Shown here: in pieces, positions 9,295 to 17,472 of the stretch
Layout: each line of letters starts with the position of its first letter
How positions within the stretch are numbered: position 1 is the stretch's first letter
NCBI RefSeq assembly: GCF_025376885.1
Contig: NZ_JAHUBR010000001.1
Location: forward strand, 2,480,001 to 2,544,000
DNA: 64,000 bases
Direction: 5' to 3'
Source of the DNA: Pseudoruegeria sp. SHC-113
GTDB lineage: Bacteria > Pseudomonadota > Alphaproteobacteria > Rhodobacterales > Rhodobacteraceae
Made by a program: the position numbers and the translations under genes
The notes under the pieces: model-generated
Seen by the model: only the letters and a program-made list of their open reading frames with translations
What the model was told of the DNA's origin: nothing
Databases searched by the model: none

Positions 9295-9609
9295 TTAGCT
9301 GGCGATCTTCATCAGGAGTATGCCGCCCACGATCATCAAGGCCGCCAGCAGGCGTAGCGGCGTGGCGGCCTCGCCCAGCATCACGACGCCGAGAACGAAG
9401 GCCCCGACAGCGCCGATCCCCGTCCAGATCGTATAAGCCGTGCCCAGGGGCAGGCTGCGCATGGCATAGGCCAGCAGGAGGAAACTTCCGAGCATGCCGA
9501 GGATTGTGATCACGCTTGGACCAAGCAGCGTGAACCCGACCGATTTCTTCATGAAATAGGCCCAGAGAATTTCAAACAGTCCGGCGGTGAAGAGTGCAAA
9601 CCAGGCCAT
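9295..9609 (-). CDS. sugE: SMR-family guanidinium exporter (Gdx/SugE type)
   Basis: A 104-residue inner-membrane protein with four predicted transmembrane helices. The essential Glu13 of small multidrug resistance transporters is present in LFEILWAYFMKK. GTAYTIWTGIGAVG is the signature of the SugE/Gdx branch rather than the EmrE branch. Gdx proteins export guanidinium in exchange for protons as dual-topology dimers. The upstream guanidine-II riboswitch strongly supports guanidinium as substrate. The gene stands alone and converges with metY. The start is ATG 9609, with AAAGGAGGG at 9617-9625. Confidence 0.93.
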   Translation of the reverse strand: MAWFALFTAGLFEILWAYFMKKSVGFTLLGPSVITILGMLGSFLLLAYAMRSLPLGTAYTIWTGIGAVGAFVLGVVMLGEAATPLRLLAALMIVGGILLMKIAS

Positions 9610-9635
9610 GAAACGGCCCTCCTTTCAGGTGTGGG

Positions 9636-9679
9636 CCGGGCCGTCCCGGATGTGCAGGCAAAGGCGCGGGTCGTCCCGC
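9636..9679 (-). promoter_or_regulatory. Guanidine-II (mini-ykkC) riboswitch
   Basis: On the minus strand two small hairpins stand in tandem. P1 is GCGGG-ACGA-CCCGC (9679-9666); P2 is CCGGG-ACGG-CCCGG (9649-9636); the linker is 16 bases. Both loops fit ACGR, the defining feature of the guanidine-II class. P2 ends 26 bases before the SMR start codon. The CGGCCC of P2 (loop plus 3' arm) is complementary to GGGCCG overlapping the Shine-Dalgarno region. An alternative helix could therefore hide the ribosome site without ligand, and guanidinium-stabilised P2 would expose it. The alternative pairing is my inference. Confidence 0.9.
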
Positions 9680-9737
9680 ACCGTGCCGATTTATGGGCCT
9701 GCGCAGCGCCCGTCAAGGGCTGCGCGCAAGCGCGCGG

Positions 9738-10427
9738 TTACTGGCCGCCTTCGATGGCGTAAACCATTGTCACCGTTGCGGAAATCGTCACCTCACCTTC
9801 CGCGATGGGCACCGAATCCCGCGCCATGGCGGCGGCTTCCATCATCCGCAATTGGGGCCGGTAGCTGCCATTCTCCGTGAGCGACACAAGATCGCCCAGC
9901 TCCACGCCTGCCGCCTCGGCATAAAGCTCCGCCCGCGCACGGGCCTCGGCCACGGCCGCGCGGCGGGCCTCATCCGAAAGCGCGCTGTCGTCAGCAAGGC
10001 CGAACTGCAGCCCCTGGAAGGTGTTGGCCCCCTGCTGCACGACGCTGTCCAACACGCCGCCTAGCTGCGCCAGATCCCGCACCCGCACCGTCACCGTGTT
10101 GTTGGCCACGAAGCCGGTGATCTCGGGCTGGCTGCCATCATTCTTGTGGTGCCAGCGCGGCGAGAGGTTGAGGCCGCGCGTCTGCACGTCCCGGCCCTCG
10201 ATGCCGCTTTCGGACAGCTCCGCCAGCACAAGCGCCATACGTTCGGAATTGGCATTGAGCGCTTCTGCGCCGGTCTTGCCTTCCGTGGTGACGCCCAGCG
10301 TGATCGTGGCCATGTCCGGCACCGCCGCCACCTGCCCTTCGGCGGTGATGGTGATCAGGCGCGGCAGCTCTTCGGCGAGCGCCGGAAGAGGCAGGAGAAA
10401 AGGCAGTGTCATCAGAAGCTTGCGCAT
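9738..10427 (-). CDS. SIMPL-domain (DUF541) periplasmic protein
   Basis: A 229-residue protein with a signal peptide (cleavage near ALA-EE, residue 18-19) and a SIMPL domain: ITITAEGQVAAVPDMATITLGV at the N-terminus, FVANNTVTVRVRDLAQLGGVLD in the middle, and the C-terminal EGEVTISATVTMVY strand. The family resembles BP26/OMP28 of Brucella and YggE of E. coli, which are implicated in oxidative stress tolerance or ring-shaped periplasmic assemblies. Family-level function is not well defined. ATG 10427 was chosen because the signal peptide starts there; the frame stays open far upstream only because of antisense GC bias. Confidence 0.88.
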   Translation of the reverse strand: MRKLLMTLPFLLPLPALAEELPRLITITAEGQVAAVPDMATITLGVTTEGKTGAEALNANSERMALVLAELSESGIEGRDVQTRGLNLSPRWHHKNDGSQPEITGFVANNTVTVRVRDLAQLGGVLDSVVQQGANTFQGLQFGLADDSALSDEARRAAVAEARARAELYAEAAGVELGDLVSLTENGSYRPQLRMMEAAAMARDSVPIAEGEVTISATVTMVYAIEGGQ

Positions 10428-10598
10428 CGGTCTTCCTTCAGGTGTTGGCAAGGGACTTACCCCAGCATGTAAGCATCGCAGGAAGGCGCTGCAGAAGTTT
10501 CCGTCTGGTTTCGGCCCGATGCGCGATTTCTTGCCTTTCGGCTGGCGGGCGGCAATGGCATCTTCTGGCACAGGCCTGTTTCGTGGTAGGAAAATTGC

Positions 10599-13061
10599 AT
10601 GTTGCCCGGTTACGCTCTCAACCTTTCGCACAGCGGCATCGGCCTTCTGCGGCGCGTGGAAGGCGGCTGGGAAAGCGTGGGCGATGTGTCGCTGGCCTCC
10701 GGCACGCTTGGCGAGGATCTGAAAGCCCTGCGCGCCAAGGCCCGCAAGGGGCGCAGCGATGCGTTTTTCTGCAAACTCGTGATCCCCAATTCCGAGGTGC
10801 TTTACACCGAGGTTGCGGCCCCCGGCCCCAGCGATGCGGAGCGGCTCGTGCAGATCCGCGAGGCGCTGGAAGGCCTGACCCCCTATTCGGTCGATGAGCT
10901 GGCCTTCGACTGGCGCCTGCAAGGCGACAGGGCACAGGTGGCGGCGGTGGCCCAGATGACCCTGCGCGAGGCGGAGGGCTTCGCGCTGGATCACAAGTTC
11001 CCGCCGGCCTGTTTCGTAGCGATCCCCGAAGGAAGCGCTTTTGAAGGCGAGCCCTTCTTCGGCCTGCCCCATGCCCGCCCCGAGGGCCTGAGCGTCGCGC
11101 GCGACGCTGAGGCCATCGTGATCCTGCCCGCCGTGGCCGCGAAACCCGAAAGCCCCGCGAAGCCGGACGCCAAACCCGCGCCGCCCGCTGAGGCTGTTGA
11201 AGCAGAGACAGCCGCTGTACCGGTTCTGGAAACCGCCCTCCCTGCCGCACCGGAGCGCCAGGCCCCCGAGGCTCCCGCGTCGGACGTCGCGCAGCCTGAG
11301 ACACCGGAAAGCCCCAAGGCGCTCGCCGCCGCGCTTGCGCCGCGCTTCACGCTGATGGAGAGCCCGGAGGCCTTTGAAGGCCCGGACGAGGCCGCCCCGG
11401 CCCCGGAAAGCCCTGCGGATGTGCCGGAAGACGACGCCCCGGCAGAAGGCATCCCCGCCTTCGTGCGCGCGGGCGACAGCCTTGCCCCGGCACAGCCCAA
11501 ACCGGCACAGTCCAAACCGGAAAAGCCGCCTGCCAAGCCAGCCCCGAAGCCCGAAGTGTCCGCCGCTGCCCTCGTCGCCGCGCGCGATGATCTGGCCGAG
11601 GGCGAAACCGCCCTCCCACTGCGCAGCGCCAAGGATCCCTTCCCCCTGCCGCAGTTCCCGGCCAAGGGTCAGGGGCGCGCGGAGCTGCGCCGTAAGCTCC
11701 TGCCCATTGGTGGCCTCGCCGCCACGCTGGCGCTTCTCTTTATCGGCGCGCAGTTCTTCGGCGCGCCCAACCCGGTGGACCTGCTGCGCAGCGAAGCGCC
11801 TGAGGCCGCGCTCACGCCACAGGACGAAACCGCGAACATCGATCTTGCCGCCTTGCCGGAGGCCGAGGTCAGCGCCCTGCCCGAGCCCGCCCTGATCGAA
11901 GGGGCCGAGAGCGGCGGGGCCGCGCCGACAGAAGAAGGCACCGTGGTTCTGGCGAGCCTGCCTGAAGCCACAGCGCCAGTGCTGCTGCCCGAGCTCCCCG
12001 AAGGCGAAACGATAGCCCCTCAGGCGGAGCAGGCCCCCGACGCCCCCGCAACACCTGCGGAACAGGCGCCCGACACCTCCCTTGCCGACGGCCCGCGCCT
12101 GAACCTGCTGCAGGGCCCCGGCTCGACGGATTCGCTCTATGTGGCCTCCATCGATCCCACCACCGAAGCCTCGGACGCCGTGGCCCTGCCCGCACCCGAC
12201 AGCTTTGCAACTGACGCGCCGCTCGCCGCGCGCAGCAACCCGGCCGATGCGGCCACGCAATTCGCGCTGGACGAAAACGGCTGGGTGATCCCGACTCCGC
12301 AAGGCGCGCTGACGCCCGATGGCGTGCGCGTCTTTGCCGGCAGCCCCGCCAAACGCGCCGCCCTGCGGCCCGAGGGGCTTGCGCCGGTGGATCTGCTGAC
12401 CGAGGCCGATCCGCTGGAGGGCTTCCGCCCTGCCGCGCGCCCGGGTGATCTGGTGGAATCCGAGGAACGCAGCCGCCTTGGCGGGCGCACGCTGGCCCAG
12501 CTTGGCACCCTGCGTCCGGCTCCGCGCCCCGCCGAAGTCGCCGCCGTCGCCGCCGCGATCGCTGATGCGCAGGAGGCCGCCGAAGCTCCGCCCCCCGAAA
12601 GCAACCTGTTTGACCTGCCCACCGAACGTGCGATAGCCCGTTCGCCGCGTCCCCGCGTGCGCCCCGAAATCGAGGTGCGCCGAGTCGCCACTGCCGCTCC
12701 TACCGCCACGGCTCCCGCGCCCACCGCGCGCAGCTCTGACGGCGGCGCAGAGGAGACAGGGGGCCGTACGACGGGGCAGAGCTTGTCGCGTCAGGAGATC
12801 AACTCGAAGACAACAACGGCGGCAAGCGTGGCACAGCAGGCAACCCTGAAGAATGCGATCAACCTCGGCAAGATCAACCTGATCGGCGTCTATGGCTCTG
12901 ACAAGAACCGCCGGGCGCTGATCCGGCTGTCGAGCGGGCGCTACGTGAAGGTGAAAGTGGGCGACCGCGTGGATGGCGGGCAGGTCGCGGCCATCGGCAG
13001 CAACGAACTGCGCTACGTGAAAAGCGGGCGCAACATCACGCTGACAATGCCGAAGGGCTGA
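10599..13061 (+). CDS. Large single-span envelope protein with disordered linker
   Basis: An 820-residue protein. Residues 1-175 form a folded N-terminal region with an actin-like flavour reminiscent of the cytoplasmic part of PilM/GspL proteins (weak). Residues 180-365 are rich in Ala, Pro and Glu. One transmembrane span lies at about 366-386 (IGGLAATLALLFIGAQFF). Another Pro/Ala/Glu-rich stretch follows to about 750. The last 65 residues (from NLIGVYGSDKNRRALI to the end) look like the homology region of GspC/PilP, with VKVGDRVDGGQV. That suggests a type II secretion or pilus-like scaffold role. No other secretion genes are nearby. The function is unknown to me. Confidence 0.7.
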   Translation: MLPGYALNLSHSGIGLLRRVEGGWESVGDVSLASGTLGEDLKALRAKARKGRSDAFFCKLVIPNSEVLYTEVAAPGPSDAERLVQIREALEGLTPYSVDELAFDWRLQGDRAQVAAVAQMTLREAEGFALDHKFPPACFVAIPEGSAFEGEPFFGLPHARPEGLSVARDAEAIVILPAVAAKPESPAKPDAKPAPPAEAVEAETAAVPVLETALPAAPERQAPEAPASDVAQPETPESPKALAAALAPRFTLMESPEAFEGPDEAAPAPESPADVPEDDAPAEGIPAFVRAGDSLAPAQPKPAQSKPEKPPAKPAPKPEVSAAALVAARDDLAEGETALPLRSAKDPFPLPQFPAKGQGRAELRRKLLPIGGLAATLALLFIGAQFFGAPNPVDLLRSEAPEAALTPQDETANIDLAALPEAEVSALPEPALIEGAESGGAAPTEEGTVVLASLPEATAPVLLPELPEGETIAPQAEQAPDAPATPAEQAPDTSLADGPRLNLLQGPGSTDSLYVASIDPTTEASDAVALPAPDSFATDAPLAARSNPADAATQFALDENGWVIPTPQGALTPDGVRVFAGSPAKRAALRPEGLAPVDLLTEADPLEGFRPAARPGDLVESEERSRLGGRTLAQLGTLRPAPRPAEVAAVAAAIADAQEAAEAPPPESNLFDLPTERAIARSPRPRVRPEIEVRRVATAAPTATAPAPTARSSDGGAEETGGRTTGQSLSRQEINSKTTTAASVAQQATLKNAINLGKINLIGVYGSDKNRRALIRLSSGRYVKVKVGDRVDGGQVAAIGSNELRYVKSGRNITLTMPKG

Positions 13062-13120
13062 GGGGCGCCTCAGGTCTTGGCAGATTGCCCCTTGGGCAAG
13101 GTTCAATCAATGATAAGGTC

Positions 13121-13141
13121 CCGGCCCGCAAAGCGGACCGG
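13121..13141. terminator. Weak hairpin between convergent genes
   Basis: CCGG-C-CCGC, loop AAA, then GCGG-A-CCGG, with one C-A mismatch. It lies between the convergent ends at 13061 and 13168 and has no T run, so it is only a possible terminator. Confidence 0.3.
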
Positions 13142-13167
13142 ATAAATCGTATTGTGCGAGTCATGCC

Positions 13168-14328
13168 TCAGAGAGGCTGCGCCCGCTCGACGATCTGGGC
13201 AAAGAAGCTTGCGCCGATGGGGCTGATCTCGTCGTTGAAATCATAGGCCGGGTGGTGGCACACCGGCCCGTCGCCCTGGCCGAGGAACAGGTAAGCCCCC
13301 GGCGTGCGCTCCAGCATATAGGCGAAATCCTCAGAGCCCATCTGCTTGGGCGCATCCCCAACGACGGCCGCCTCTCCGGCCACGGCCCGGGCCACGGAGA
13401 GCGCAAACTCGGCCTGATCCGCATCATTGATGGTGGGCGGGTAATCCCGGCGGTAGATGATCTGTGCTTCGACCCCGAAGGCCGCCGCCTGCCCTTCGGC
13501 CAGCGCGCGGATACGGGACTCGGCCACATCGCGCACCTCGGGGCTGAAGCAGCGCACCGTCCCGCCGATGAAGGCGGTTTCAGGCACCACGTTCAACGCC
13601 TTGCCCGCATGGATCGAGGTGACCGAAAGCACGATGTCGTCGATGGCCGAGACGTTGCGGCTCACCACCGTGGGCAGGGCCTGCGCCAGCGCTGCCACCG
13701 CAGGGATCGGATCCACTGTATCCTCCGGCATGGCCGCATGGCCGCCCCGGCCCTTGAAGGTGATCTCAAACTCATCCACTGCCGCCATGATCGGCCCCGG
13801 CGTGGAGTGGAAATGGCCGACGGGGATGTTGGGCGCGTTGTGCAGTGCGAAGACGCGCGCCAGGCCGAAGCGCTCCATCACGCCCTCTTCCACCATCACG
13901 CCCGCGCCGCCGCCGTCTTCCTCGGCCGGCTGGAAGATCAGCACGGCACGGCCCTTGAAACGACGGGTCTCGGCCAGATATTTCGCCGCGCCCAGCAGCA
14001 TCGTGGTGTGGCCGTCATGGCCGCAGGCATGCATGTTGCCTTCGGTTTCAGAAGAGTAATCAACGCCGCTTTCCTCAAAGATCGGCAAAGCGTCCATATC
14101 GGCGCGCAGGCCGATCGTAGGGCCGTCGCCCTGCCCGTTGATCACGGCCACGACGCCCGAGGTGGCAATGCCCTCGTGGATCTCGTCCACACCGAACTCC
14201 CGCAGCCGCTCCACCACGAAAGCAGCCGTCTTGTGGCAGTCGAACTTCAGCTCCGGGTTGCGGTGCAGCCAGCGCCGCCATGTCTTCATCTCTTCGGCGT
14301 AATCGGCGATGCGGTTGATCACGGGCAT
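13168..14328 (-). CDS. M20 family amidohydrolase (hippurate hydrolase-like)
   Basis: A 386-residue metallo-amidohydrolase of the M20D/AbgA-HipO group. It hydrolyses N-acyl amino acids or related amides. The metal-site motif HACGHDGH spans residues 100-107 (Cys102 as ligand), the catalytic Glu pair is in PAEEDGGGAG, and the C-terminal MGSEDFAYM motif carries another ligand region. A dimerisation domain is inserted at about 180-290. No signal peptide is seen, so it is cytoplasmic. ATG 14328 follows AGGAGAGCCCCC; the longer frame to 14388 is unlikely. The substrate is not determined. It is transcribed alone. Confidence 0.9.
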   Translation of the reverse strand: MPVINRIADYAEEMKTWRRWLHRNPELKFDCHKTAAFVVERLREFGVDEIHEGIATSGVVAVINGQGDGPTIGLRADMDALPIFEESGVDYSSETEGNMHACGHDGHTTMLLGAAKYLAETRRFKGRAVLIFQPAEEDGGGAGVMVEEGVMERFGLARVFALHNAPNIPVGHFHSTPGPIMAAVDEFEITFKGRGGHAAMPEDTVDPIPAVAALAQALPTVVSRNVSAIDDIVLSVTSIHAGKALNVVPETAFIGGTVRCFSPEVRDVAESRIRALAEGQAAAFGVEAQIIYRRDYPPTINDADQAEFALSVARAVAGEAAVVGDAPKQMGSEDFAYMLERTPGAYLFLGQGDGPVCHHPAYDFNDEISPIGASFFAQIVERAQPL

Positions 14329-14397
14329 GGGGGCTCTCCTGTCTGCTTGGCTCCTTGCTAGCGCGGCCAGCGGCACGCGCAAGGGCAATGTTCAATC

Positions 14398-15279
14398 TCA
14401 GTTGCGAAACACCGCACAGATGCAGCCGGCCCGGCGCAAGCTGCTGCAGTAGGTGCTGGCGCTGCGTAGGGAGGAGCGCCCGATGCGGGCCATGTAATAG
14501 CCCTTCACCGGGCTCACGCGGTTCTTCACGAAGATGAAATCCGGCTCTTCCCCGGCCACTTCCGCCGCGCAGCGTCGGGTGTTCTGCTGAAAGCGCGCAA
14601 GCGAGGCCTCGGGCGTCACCCCATAGGCCAGTTGCACGCCGAAAGGCTCGCGCCGGGGCGTAGGCCGCACCGGGGGCGAGAGTTTACGCGCCCGCGCCAT
14701 AGCGTGGCAGGCCGGGGCAAACGGCTTTGCAGCGTCAAGACGGAAATCCGGCGCTTCAGGCGGCGCATCGCGCCATGTTTCGGCAGGCCGCGCGGTGATG
14801 ATGCGCACGTAGGCGATGGTTTCAGACGCAAGCCCGGCGCGCCCGGCCACAAAGCGCTCGGCCCGGTTCTCTCCGCCATTATAGGCCACGGCGGCCAGCC
14901 CCGGATTGCCGAAGCGGCGCTGCAGCTCGCCGAGGTATTCGGCGGAATGTTCCAGCGCCAGCGCCGGGTTGAACGGATCGGCAAGCCCGCGCAGCTTGGC
15001 CGTAGAGGGGATGAACTGCGCGATCCCCAGCGCATTGGCCGGGCTCACGGCGTTCGGGTCGAAGCGGCTCTCCTGCCAGATCAGCCGCGCGAAGAAATGT
15101 GCGTCGAGCCCATGGCGGGCGGCGGCGCTTTCGATCAACTGGCAGGTATCAAAGGTGAAATGCGCCTCCCGGATGCACTCCACATGGCCCCATTTGCCTT
15201 GCGTGCAGGCGCGATCCGGCGGCTCCGCGCGCAAAGGCACAGGCATCAGCAGGATCAAAAGAGCCAGAAGAAACCGCAT
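14398..15279 (-). CDS. Lytic transglycosylase (SLT domain)
   Basis: A 293-residue exported muramidase-like enzyme that cleaves peptidoglycan between MurNAc and GlcNAc. A signal peptide covers residues 1-18 (RFLLALLILLMPVPLRA). The SLT domain at about 45-165 has catalytic Glu70 in IWQESRFDP, then ALGIAQFIPSTA and VAYNGGENR. The C-terminal 120 residues lack a recognised domain and contain several Cys. The start is either ATG 15279 or GTG 15288; the ATG begins a cleaner signal sequence. It is one of two SLT proteins in the window (the other at 45260). Confidence 0.88.
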   Translation of the reverse strand: MRFLLALLILLMPVPLRAEPPDRACTQGKWGHVECIREAHFTFDTCQLIESAAARHGLDAHFFARLIWQESRFDPNAVSPANALGIAQFIPSTAKLRGLADPFNPALALEHSAEYLGELQRRFGNPGLAAVAYNGGENRAERFVAGRAGLASETIAYVRIITARPAETWRDAPPEAPDFRLDAAKPFAPACHAMARARKLSPPVRPTPRREPFGVQLAYGVTPEASLARFQQNTRRCAAEVAGEEPDFIFVKNRVSPVKGYYMARIGRSSLRSASTYCSSLRRAGCICAVFRN

Positions 15280-15409
15280 CACAAACACTCGCGCACAACA
15301 GCCCCACCCTGCCCCGCAACGCCGCAGGCCTCAAGCGCGCAGACACCGGCGGGGCTTCACATTTTCCGCGCCCCTTGCTTAAACCAAGCTGCCAGCAACG
15401 GAGCCGACC

Positions 15410-16246
15410 ATGCACACCCCCCTGCCCAAAGCCCAAAGCGACGCCCTTGTGTTCGATCCCGAAGGCGGCCTGCCCCGCCTGCGCGAGATCATGCGCCGCC
15501 TGCGCGACCGAGAAACGGGCTGCCCGTGGGACATCGAACAGGATTTCGCCACCATCGCGCCCTACACCATCGAGGAGGCCTATGAGGTCGCCGATGCGAT
15601 CGAACGCGCGGCCTTTGGCGAGTTGGAGGGCGAGTTGGGCGATCTTCTCTTCCAGACCGTCTACCACACGCAGATGGCGGAGGAGGCCGGGCATTTCAGT
15701 TTTGATGACGTGGTGAAAAACATCTCCGACAAGATGGTCGCCCGCCACCCCCATGTCTTCGGCGATGAGAGCAACCAGAAATCGGCAGAGCAGCAGACCC
15801 GCGACTGGGAAGCCCAGAAGGCCAAGGAGCGCGCTGGCCGCGCCGAGAAAGGCACGCTCGATGGCGTCGCCGTGGGCCTTCCGGCGCTGCTGCGCGCGCT
15901 GAAGCTGCAATCGCGCGCCGCGCGGGTGGGGTTTGACTGGCCCTCCACCGAGAACGTGCTCGACAAGCTGCTGGAGGAAAGCCGCGAGCTGGTGGAGGCG
16001 CGCGACAGGCTGACCCAGGACAAGGTGGAAGAGGAGTTCGGCGATCTGCTCTTCGTCATGGCCAACCTCGGCCGCCACCTCGGGCTGGACCCGGAAAGTG
16101 CCCTGCGCGCCGCCAACGCAAAATTCACCCGACGCTTTGAAAAGGTTGAAGAAAAACTGAAAACACGCGGCAAGACCCCGGCCCAGTCCACGCTGGAAGA
16201 GATGGATGCGCTCTGGGATGAGGCCAAGGCGGAGGAGCGCAGATAG
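15410..16246 (+). CDS. mazG: Nucleoside triphosphate pyrophosphohydrolase MazG
   Basis: A 278-residue cytoplasmic enzyme that hydrolyses NTPs and dNTPs to monophosphate and pyrophosphate, clearing aberrant nucleotides. It has two MazG repeats. The first carries the CPWD segment and TIEEAYEVADAI with the metal-binding EExxE pattern (about residues 35-100). The second carries EESRELVEA and EEEFGDLLF (about 190-240). The length matches the tandem-domain E. coli form (about 263). ATG 15410 is close to the divergent transglycosylase gene, so both promoters lie within 130 bases. Confidence 0.93.
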   Translation: MHTPLPKAQSDALVFDPEGGLPRLREIMRRLRDRETGCPWDIEQDFATIAPYTIEEAYEVADAIERAAFGELEGELGDLLFQTVYHTQMAEEAGHFSFDDVVKNISDKMVARHPHVFGDESNQKSAEQQTRDWEAQKAKERAGRAEKGTLDGVAVGLPALLRALKLQSRAARVGFDWPSTENVLDKLLEESRELVEARDRLTQDKVEEEFGDLLFVMANLGRHLGLDPESALRAANAKFTRRFEKVEEKLKTRGKTPAQSTLEEMDALWDEAKAEERR

Positions 16247-16266
16247 CAGACGGATTTATTCCCAAG

Positions 16267-16305
16267 TGAAATAATCACCTATTGACCCGATCAAAATAGT
16301 CGGGT
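16267..16305 (+). promoter_or_regulatory. Candidate operator region upstream of ferric-binding protein gene
   Basis: Two TGA-N5-TCA dyads (16267-16277 and 16283-16293) are spaced 16 bases centre to centre. They overlap a 6-base inverted repeat ACCCGA/TCGGGT (16285-16305). The region is AT-richer than its surroundings and lies 38 bases upstream of the start codon. An iron-responsive regulator is a natural guess given the gene, but I cannot match it to a named box. Confidence 0.3.
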
Positions 16306-16342
16306 TTACAGGCCGGGAGAAATCCAACCAGAGGACATCCCC

Positions 16343-17356
16343 ATGTTCACCCCTTTCCGCACCACCGCCCTCGCCCTGGTCGCCGTGGCCACCGCCGCGC
16401 CCGCACTGGCTGAGGAGGTCAACGTCTACTCCTACCGCCAGCCCGAACTGATCAAGCCGCTCACCGATGCTTTCACCGAGGAAACCGGCATCACCGTCAA
16501 CGTGGCCTTCCTTGAGAAAGGCATGATCGAGCGCCTGCAGGCCGAGGGCGAACGCTCCCCGGCGGACGTCGTGCTCACCGTGGACATCTCCCGCCTTGCC
16601 GGCGTCGTGGAAGCCGGGCTGACGCAAGCCGTCACCTCCGAAACGCTGGAAGCCAACGTGCCCGGGCAATACCGCGACCCCGAGAACCACTGGTTCGGCC
16701 TCACCACCCGCGCCCGCATAGTTTACGCCTCCAAGGAGCGCGTGGCCGAGGGCGAAGTGACGACCTACGAGGATCTGGCCGATCCGAAATGGCAGGGCCG
16801 CATCTGCATCCGCTCCGGCACCAACGCCTATAACGTCGCCCTCACCGCCGCCCACCTGTACCACCACGGCGAAGAGGCCACGAAAGACTGGCTGGAAGGC
16901 GTGAAAGCCAACCTCGCCCGCAAACCGCAGGGCAACGACCGCGCGCAGGTGAAAGCGATCTGGGCCGGCGAATGCGACATCTCCGTGGGCAACACCTACT
17001 ACATGGGCAAGATGCTGGAAGATCCCGAGCAACAAGCCTGGGCCGACAGCGTCAACATCGTCTTCCCGGAATTCGAAGGCCACGGCACGCACGTAAACAT
17101 CTCCGGCGTGGCGATGACGAAAGCCGCCCCCAACGCCGAGAACGCGCTGAAATTCATGGAATTCCTGACCTCGCCGAAGGCGCAGGAAATTTACGGCGCG
17201 GCCAACTACGAATACCCGATCGCCCCGGGCACGGAAGCCGTGGATCTCGTCAAGGGCTGGGGCGCCTTCTCGGCAGACCCGGTGAACCTGATGGAGCTCG
17301 CCAAACTCCGCCCCGACGCGCTGAAACTGATCGAAACGGTCGATTTCGACGGCTGA
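16343..17356 (+). CDS. Fe(3+) ABC transporter substrate-binding protein (FutA/FbpA type)
   Basis: A 337-residue periplasmic ferric-binding protein. A signal peptide covers residues 1-23 (ATAAPALA-EE). The N-terminal VNVYSYRQPELIKPL is the FutA-type start with an iron-ligand Tyr. The paired Tyr219-Tyr220 in VGNTYYMGKM match the two adjacent iron-binding tyrosines of FbpA/FutA. It binds periplasmic Fe(3+) and should deliver it to an inner-membrane permease. A strong terminator follows and no permease or ATPase gene adjoins, so it is an orphan here and its partners must be encoded elsewhere. Confidence 0.92.
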   Translation: MFTPFRTTALALVAVATAAPALAEEVNVYSYRQPELIKPLTDAFTEETGITVNVAFLEKGMIERLQAEGERSPADVVLTVDISRLAGVVEAGLTQAVTSETLEANVPGQYRDPENHWFGLTTRARIVYASKERVAEGEVTTYEDLADPKWQGRICIRSGTNAYNVALTAAHLYHHGEEATKDWLEGVKANLARKPQGNDRAQVKAIWAGECDISVGNTYYMGKMLEDPEQQAWADSVNIVFPEFEGHGTHVNISGVAMTKAAPNAENALKFMEFLTSPKAQEIYGAANYEYPIAPGTEAVDLVKGWGAFSADPVNLMELAKLRPDALKLIETVDFDG

Positions 17357-17379
17357 TCGGTCAGGTCAGGGAAACAGGA

Positions 17380-17408
17380 AACGCCGCCCCGGTTGGGGCG
17401 GCGTTTTT
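17380..17408 (+). terminator. Rho-independent terminator
   Basis: Perfect 11-base arms AACGCCGCCCC and GGGGCGGCGTT around loop GGTT, running into a T5 tract. It lies 24 bases after the ferric-binding protein stop and ends that one-gene transcript. Confidence 0.92.
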
Positions 17409-17472
17409 GCGTTTGGATTGGCGAAGCACCGCCGAAGCGACCGTTCTTTCACAAACAAGACGCTTTGCTGGC

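Noticed and set aside
9738-13106. A continuous open frame of over 1,100 codons on the minus strand
   Set aside because: It is antisense to the 820-residue protein and only its last 229 codons are real (SIMPL protein). High-GC codon bias removes stops from the antisense frame; the rest has no domain or ribosome site.
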